Origin: JANSWY01 sp965228955
GTDB lineage: Bacteria; Bacteroidota; Bacteroidia; Cytophagales; Cyclobacteriaceae
Assembly: GCA_965228955.1 (NCBI GenBank)
Contig: OZ245848.1
Coordinates: 124,001-188,000, forward strand
DNA: 64,000 nt
Direction: 5' to 3'
The notes below the pieces were generated by a model, which saw only the letters and a program-made list of their open reading frames with translations, did not search any database and was not told the origin of the DNA. Shown piece by piece: positions 60,455 to 64,000 of the stretch; within the stretch, counting starts at the first letter, position 1; the number at the start of each line of letters is the position of its first letter. The translations under genes and the position numbers were made by a program.

Positions 60455-62577
60455 AGCAGCTGACCTTTAAGTAGTGATTTAATTTTTCTCTTGATCCATG
60501 ATCTTCTTTTCGGAACCTCACCCAGGAAGTCTTCTACATTTTCGGAGCTAAGGTTGTAAAGGCCAGTTGCAAGCACATTGAATTCCGATAACAGAAGCTT
60601 CTCAGTTCTTTTGTCAACCTGATCGTAAACCTTTCCTGCTGGATGCATGTGCACGAGATGTCTTGTGAATTGTCTCCAGAAATGCACATCAGAAGATTTG
60701 CTGATTGGGCTTACAAGAATCAGGATGAAGTCATATCGGTCATCATGATCCATGATAGATCCTAGCTCCAGATGTTTGCTGTAGATTCTTCTGGAGTCAA
60801 TTTCCAGTTGGTCTGATTCTATGTTTAATTCATCATTTTCGCTTTTTACCAGGCTGTTGATGACAAGAGCTTTGTAACCCAATTGAGTAAAACATTCCTG
60901 AAGCTCGCCGATCATCTGAGGCAATTCTTCCTCTACATGATTTGTAGTGATCATCACCGTTTTGCTACCACCATCAATGATCTTGTGGCAAACTTTAGCA
61001 TGTTGGTTTCTAATGATGCTTTCAACAGTCAACTGAAAGTTTTGATCTGCACCATTTTCTAATTTCTTAGGGTAAGCTGCTACCAATGGAAGATTTGATT
61101 CTCTTTCAAATTGGGTGGCTGTTTGGATCGTTCTATCAAGCAATAATCCGAATACCAATCCTGCTGTAAGAAGAATGAATGTACCCAGTCCACTTGCTGC
61201 TACCAAGATCATTCTTTTAGAAGGCAGTGGTTTTACCGGAACTTTCGGCTTATCAATCATCTCAATGATGTTCTCTCCAGATCCATAGTGAAGTGACTCG
61301 GTAAGATTCAGTTTGTTGAGCATTAGCAAGTATGTTTTTCTTGCTGTTTCAATTTCTTTGTCCAAAGTCACGATGGTAGATTCAAATGGAGCGAACTTGC
61401 TGGAATATCTATCCACTCTTGCCATCTCGTCATGAAGTACTTCAAGCTCATCTTTGTAAGATGTTACCCCGATATCATGATCCAGGTATCTGAAGGCCAG
61501 ATTAAGTTGTACCTGAGATGGGTCGTACACCACTTCGTTTGAAAATGCCAGGAGGTTGTTTTTAATGGAGTTTTGATGTTCCTGCATCACTTGTTCCAAT
61601 AGATCTGTGCTTTCAATTTCATTTGACAAATGAGATTTTCGGTGCTCCTGTTGAAGATTCTCCAGAGAGGCTTTTAACTCCATGATTTCCTCATGAGAAT
61701 CAGTATTAGGCATCAATTCATGATCTCCAGAAAGCTTTTCCATTACCTGGTTTTTTGAGCTTTCATGAACAGCAATTGAAGACAATACATGAGTCTTTCT
61801 TTTCTCAAGCTCCACGATGTAGTTCACTATGGCTTTGGTGTGCTCGCCAAGGTTGATGATGTTGTTTTTTACCTTATAAGATTCCAATTCATCAATCTTC
61901 TTATCCAATTCAGCTTTTGACTTTTTTACCAGCTCTTCAATGATTGCTCTGTGATTTTGGATGCTCTTTTTTGAACTGTTTTTGTGCTCTTTCTTCAGGA
62001 TGTGAATAAAGTGATTTGCCAGGTACTCAGATAACTGAGGGTTGTGAGTTGTCACTTCCACTTTCATAAAATAGCTGCCACCTATTCTGTAGATTTTTAG
62101 TGCATTTTGAATGGTACTTGCAGTAAGACCATTTTCAAACAGGAAGTAATCCATTTTTGAAATGGTGCTATCGTTTAGTTGCCCTGGTGCATCATTGATT
62201 TTGTTATTCAATGCAGCTACAAATTCCTCATTGGTGAATCCCCAATCGCTCGTCGGGATTTCCGGAAGAAATGTGTGCTGCTCTAATATTCTATCTCTGA
62301 CCGCAAGAAGCTTCAACTGCTCTATGATCTTCATCGATTTAGAAAGCTCAATCAGGTTGTTGAAGAAAGTGATCACCTCAAGGGGTTTCATTTTCTCATC
62401 TGAAAGGCTGATGCCTTTGTTGTTTTGAAGATTGATCAACACTTTCCCTTCAGACATGTATTTCTTAGCCTCATTTCTGGTTAAGTAGAAGATGGCTGCT
62501 GCACTGACCACAGAGAGAGCCAGGAAGTAATACCACTTCTTCAGAAGGTTTCGGAGTATTCTAATAACTATATCCAT
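60451..62577 (-). CDS. Wzc-like chain-length protein with degenerate kinase domain
   Basis: A 708-residue protein of Wzz/Wzc design: first membrane helix (about 16-33), a large periplasmic coiled-coil region (about 35-430, NKINDAPG, LEKRKTHVLSS), then PKVPVKPLPSKRMILVAASGLGTFILLTAGLVFG with the proline-rich segment and second helix (about 432-470), and a cytoplasmic domain (480-708). In active BY-kinases that last domain has a P-loop and Asp-rich Walker motifs. Here the P-loop position reads TVMITTNHVEEELPQ (about 540-554) and the Walker B position YDFILILVSP (615-624). There is no tyrosine tail. It probably controls chain length and export without kinase activity. Confidence 0.85.
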   Translation of the reverse strand: MDIVIRILRNLLKKWYYFLALSVVSAAAIFYLTRNEAKKYMSEGKVLINLQNNKGISLSDEKMKPLEVITFFNNLIELSKSMKIIEQLKLLAVRDRILEQHTFLPEIPTSDWGFTNEEFVAALNNKINDAPGQLNDSTISKMDYFLFENGLTASTIQNALKIYRIGGSYFMKVEVTTHNPQLSEYLANHFIHILKKEHKNSSKKSIQNHRAIIEELVKKSKAELDKKIDELESYKVKNNIINLGEHTKAIVNYIVELEKRKTHVLSSIAVHESSKNQVMEKLSGDHELMPNTDSHEEIMELKASLENLQQEHRKSHLSNEIESTDLLEQVMQEHQNSIKNNLLAFSNEVVYDPSQVQLNLAFRYLDHDIGVTSYKDELEVLHDEMARVDRYSSKFAPFESTIVTLDKEIETARKTYLLMLNKLNLTESLHYGSGENIIEMIDKPKVPVKPLPSKRMILVAASGLGTFILLTAGLVFGLLLDRTIQTATQFERESNLPLVAAYPKKLENGADQNFQLTVESIIRNQHAKVCHKIIDGGSKTVMITTNHVEEELPQMIGELQECFTQLGYKALVINSLVKSENDELNIESDQLEIDSRRIYSKHLELGSIMDHDDRYDFILILVSPISKSSDVHFWRQFTRHLVHMHPAGKVYDQVDKRTEKLLLSEFNVLATGLYNLSSENVEDFLGEVPKRRSWIKRKIKSLLKGQLL

Positions 62578-63289
62578 CGTTCGGTTGAGTTACCATTTCC
62601 AAATGCATTTTGAGTCTCAAAGCCTGATACTTAGCCTTGATAATTTCCTGCTTCACATTTAGCAGTCCATCCTGACTTTTCTTCAATCCATCAAATTGCT
62701 CTCTTCCTTGTTTGAATCTGGAAGAAACAATCACATGGTTTTCAAGTCCTATTTGGTATGCCTGGGATAGTGCGTGGATGAGTTCCATTACCTCCAGGTA
62801 CTTGTTGTAAGTGGTTACAGTATTCATAGCCACTCTTCTTTTTTCTCTTTCATAGAGATGGTCGATTCTTTGCATGCCGTTTTTGGCGATTCTTACATTC
62901 TTGCCAATGTTGATGAAATCACCTGGGCTGAATGTTACATTCATTCCCACATTATTTAGAAGACCTGCAGTTGTTACTGAATTGGCATTTTCATCAAGAG
63001 TGGTTTGAACATTGAAGAAATTAACTCCCAATCGAAATGCTGATAACCAATTTGTTCTTTCGATTCTGATCTTATCAACATATTGATCTCTCTCAGAGCC
63101 AATGGCCTTTACATTGTAAGAATTCTCAATAGAGAGTTGAACAAGGTGAGTGATAGTAGAATCAGATAGTTTCAATTCCTCCAAATCCAGGAACTCACTC
63201 AATTCAGACTGACCAACACTCTTGAAGCACACGGTGAGCGTCATCAGGAGGAGAGCCACTACTTTGTATGTATATTTTATATTGATCAT
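62561..63289 (-). CDS. Short TolC-like outer-membrane protein of the EPS operon
   Basis: A 242-residue protein. The start at 63289 (MINIKYTYKVVALLLMTLTVCF) gives a signal peptide; upstream in-frame codons to 63481 are unlikely. The mature part has the OEP/TolC helix-strand pattern: LVQLSIENSYNVKAIGSERDQ, LGVNFFNV, GMNVTFSPGDFINIGKNVRIAKN and a long helix to the end. It is about half a usual TolC, with one repeat rather than two. It probably takes part in export of the polysaccharide through the outer membrane and opens the operon that runs down to 53872. Confidence 0.7.
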   Translation of the reverse strand: MINIKYTYKVVALLLMTLTVCFKSVGQSELSEFLDLEELKLSDSTITHLVQLSIENSYNVKAIGSERDQYVDKIRIERTNWLSAFRLGVNFFNVQTTLDENANSVTTAGLLNNVGMNVTFSPGDFINIGKNVRIAKNGMQRIDHLYEREKRRVAMNTVTTYNKYLEVMELIHALSQAYQIGLENHVIVSSRFKQGREQFDGLKKSQDGLLNVKQEIIKAKYQALRLKMHLEMVTQPNDGYSY

Positions 63290-63489
63290 TTTTCTTAAGC
63301 TTTTCTCAAAGGTATTTTTAACCTGAGAGGCAGGAGGAGAAGAACAGTTGAGCAGAATGAATAGCCAGACACAGTGATTGAAAGTGGCGATGTGATGGAG
63401 CAGTGTATGGTTTAACAGCTTATCGGAAATCAGATACAAGTCAGGGGAAAACCGATACCATTCAACGGGGATTGGGTACACCTCATATC

Positions 63490-63514
63490 AAAAAAGGCCC
63501 CTAAAAGGAGGCCT
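63490..63514 (-). terminator. Terminator of the LruC-type gene
   Basis: On the minus strand AGGCC and GGCCT pair, extended by CC/GG with one bulged base, around a short T-rich loop, and end in T6. It lies 45 bp after the stop codon. Confidence 0.85.
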
Positions 63515-63558
63515 CTTTAATACACTAGCTTAAGAAATAATCATTGAACTTTTGTTGT

Positions 63559-64000
63559 CTACTCGTATATCTTGTTGTTGTCCCGGTATTCAGGATTGTT
63601 GGTCTGGAACCAATCATCATATGTGGTTCCTTCAGATTGTACCCAGTACTCAAACTTCAGGAAGGCGTCTCTCACTGATTCATACTCTTCCGGGTATTCA
63701 AAGGAAGTTGGAAGATAGAATGCGAAAGGAAGATTGTCTCCATTCTTGTAGTAGACAGTAGAATTATCAGTTCTGTCGTCTTCTGTTCCAAATAGAGATT
63801 CATCCGCTAATGAAGTTGGTTTTTGCCCCGCAAGATGTACTTCCAGCCCTCGGTTTTCCGTTCGGAATATGAAAGGGTTGAAAGGTGGATATCCGATAGT
63901 TGAGGAGGGAATTGGCTCGGAGAATTTAATGATCAGGTCAAATTCCACAGGCTCGTAGTAACCTTTTCCAGATATAGTATTGGTTTGCTCATATGTTCCT
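63559..64000 (-). CDS. C-terminal part of an LruC/DUF4842 surface protein (partial)
   Basis: The frame is open through the window edge, so only the last 146 or so codons are present; the GTG at 63948 is internal. The sequence EVHLAGQKPTSLADESLFGTEDDRTD, YYKNGDNLPFAFYLPTSFEYPEE and FLKFEYWVQSEGTTYDDWF matches the LruC domain (DUF4842), found at the C-terminus of large secreted proteins of Bacteroidota and some Leptospira. The family's function is unknown. It is separated from the EPS operon by 269 bp and has its own terminator. Confidence 0.8.
   Translation of the reverse strand, partial: GTYEQTNTISGKGYYEPVEFDLIIKFSEPIPSSTIGYPPFNPFIFRTENRGLEVHLAGQKPTSLADESLFGTEDDRTDNSTVYYKNGDNLPFAFYLPTSFEYPEEYESVRDAFLKFEYWVQSEGTTYDDWFQTNNPEYRDNNKIYE

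Overview
The window looks like a chromosome segment of a marine, heterotrophic member of the Bacteroidota, most likely order Cytophagales (inference). Evidence: AT-rich DNA, lipoprotein and signal-peptide styles typical of the phylum, a FecI/FecR/TonB-receptor set, a type IX secretion C-terminal domain, LytTR two-component genes, a PL7 alginate lyase, DUF4382 and LruC-type surface proteins, and promoters of the TTG-N19-21-TAnnTTTG kind. I recognise no tRNA, rRNA, CRISPR array, phage or complete insertion sequence.

Layout. (1) 0.2-8.1 kb is a light-damage island. It has three photolyase/cryptochrome genes of different subfamilies, a flavin reductase, small membrane proteins, DUF2256 and DUF2805 proteins, a GbsR/MarR-type regulator and an ECF sigma factor. 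The regulator and sigma genes share a conserved inverted-repeat element. (2) 8.1-11.1 kb: an SGNH hydrolase and a cation-chloride cotransporter. (3) 11.5-16.4 kb: a HExxHxxGxxH metalloprotease and a FecI-FecR-TonB receptor signalling set. (4) 16.4-20.6 kb: a tandem duplication of a DUF4382 lipoprotein gene. Each copy is followed by a convergent short transcription unit holding a 31-codon membrane-peptide ORF, a hairpin and a terminator. (5) 20.7-25.5 kb: secreted proteins and a multidomain alginate lyase. A near-identical operator lies both upstream of the lyase and downstream of it, where it overlaps a promoter for a candidate structured small RNA. (6) 25.8-29.7 kb: a four-gene glycan assembly operon. 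(7) 29.7-47 kb: mixed genes, including two serine hydrolases, DUF2200, two CPBP membrane proteases, a LytS/LytR pair, a cadherin/degenerate-esterase lipoprotein, an exported phosphatidylserine decarboxylase-like protein, a tachylectin-type propeller protein and an adenylate cyclase. (8) 47.3-50.4 kb: a large type IX-secreted beta-propeller protein. (9) 50.8-53 kb: a repeat-rich patch where minus-strand ORFs and gene fragments are bounded by two repeat families (R1, R2). (10) 53.9-63.3 kb: an exopolysaccharide operon on the minus strand with mostly 4-bp start/stop overlaps. It encodes an outer-membrane protein, a Wzc-like chain-length protein, glycosyltransferases, an O-antigen ligase-like polymerase, a methyltransferase and a flippase. 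(11) The window ends inside an LruC/DUF4842 gene.

Strongest leads: the duplicated small-ORF/RNA unit beside the DUF4382 genes, the operator-controlled orphan RNA after the alginate lyase, the photolyase that has lost all four iron-sulfur cysteines of its family, and the cassette-like R1/R2 repeat patch. All family assignments were made by reading the sequence; no database search was run.
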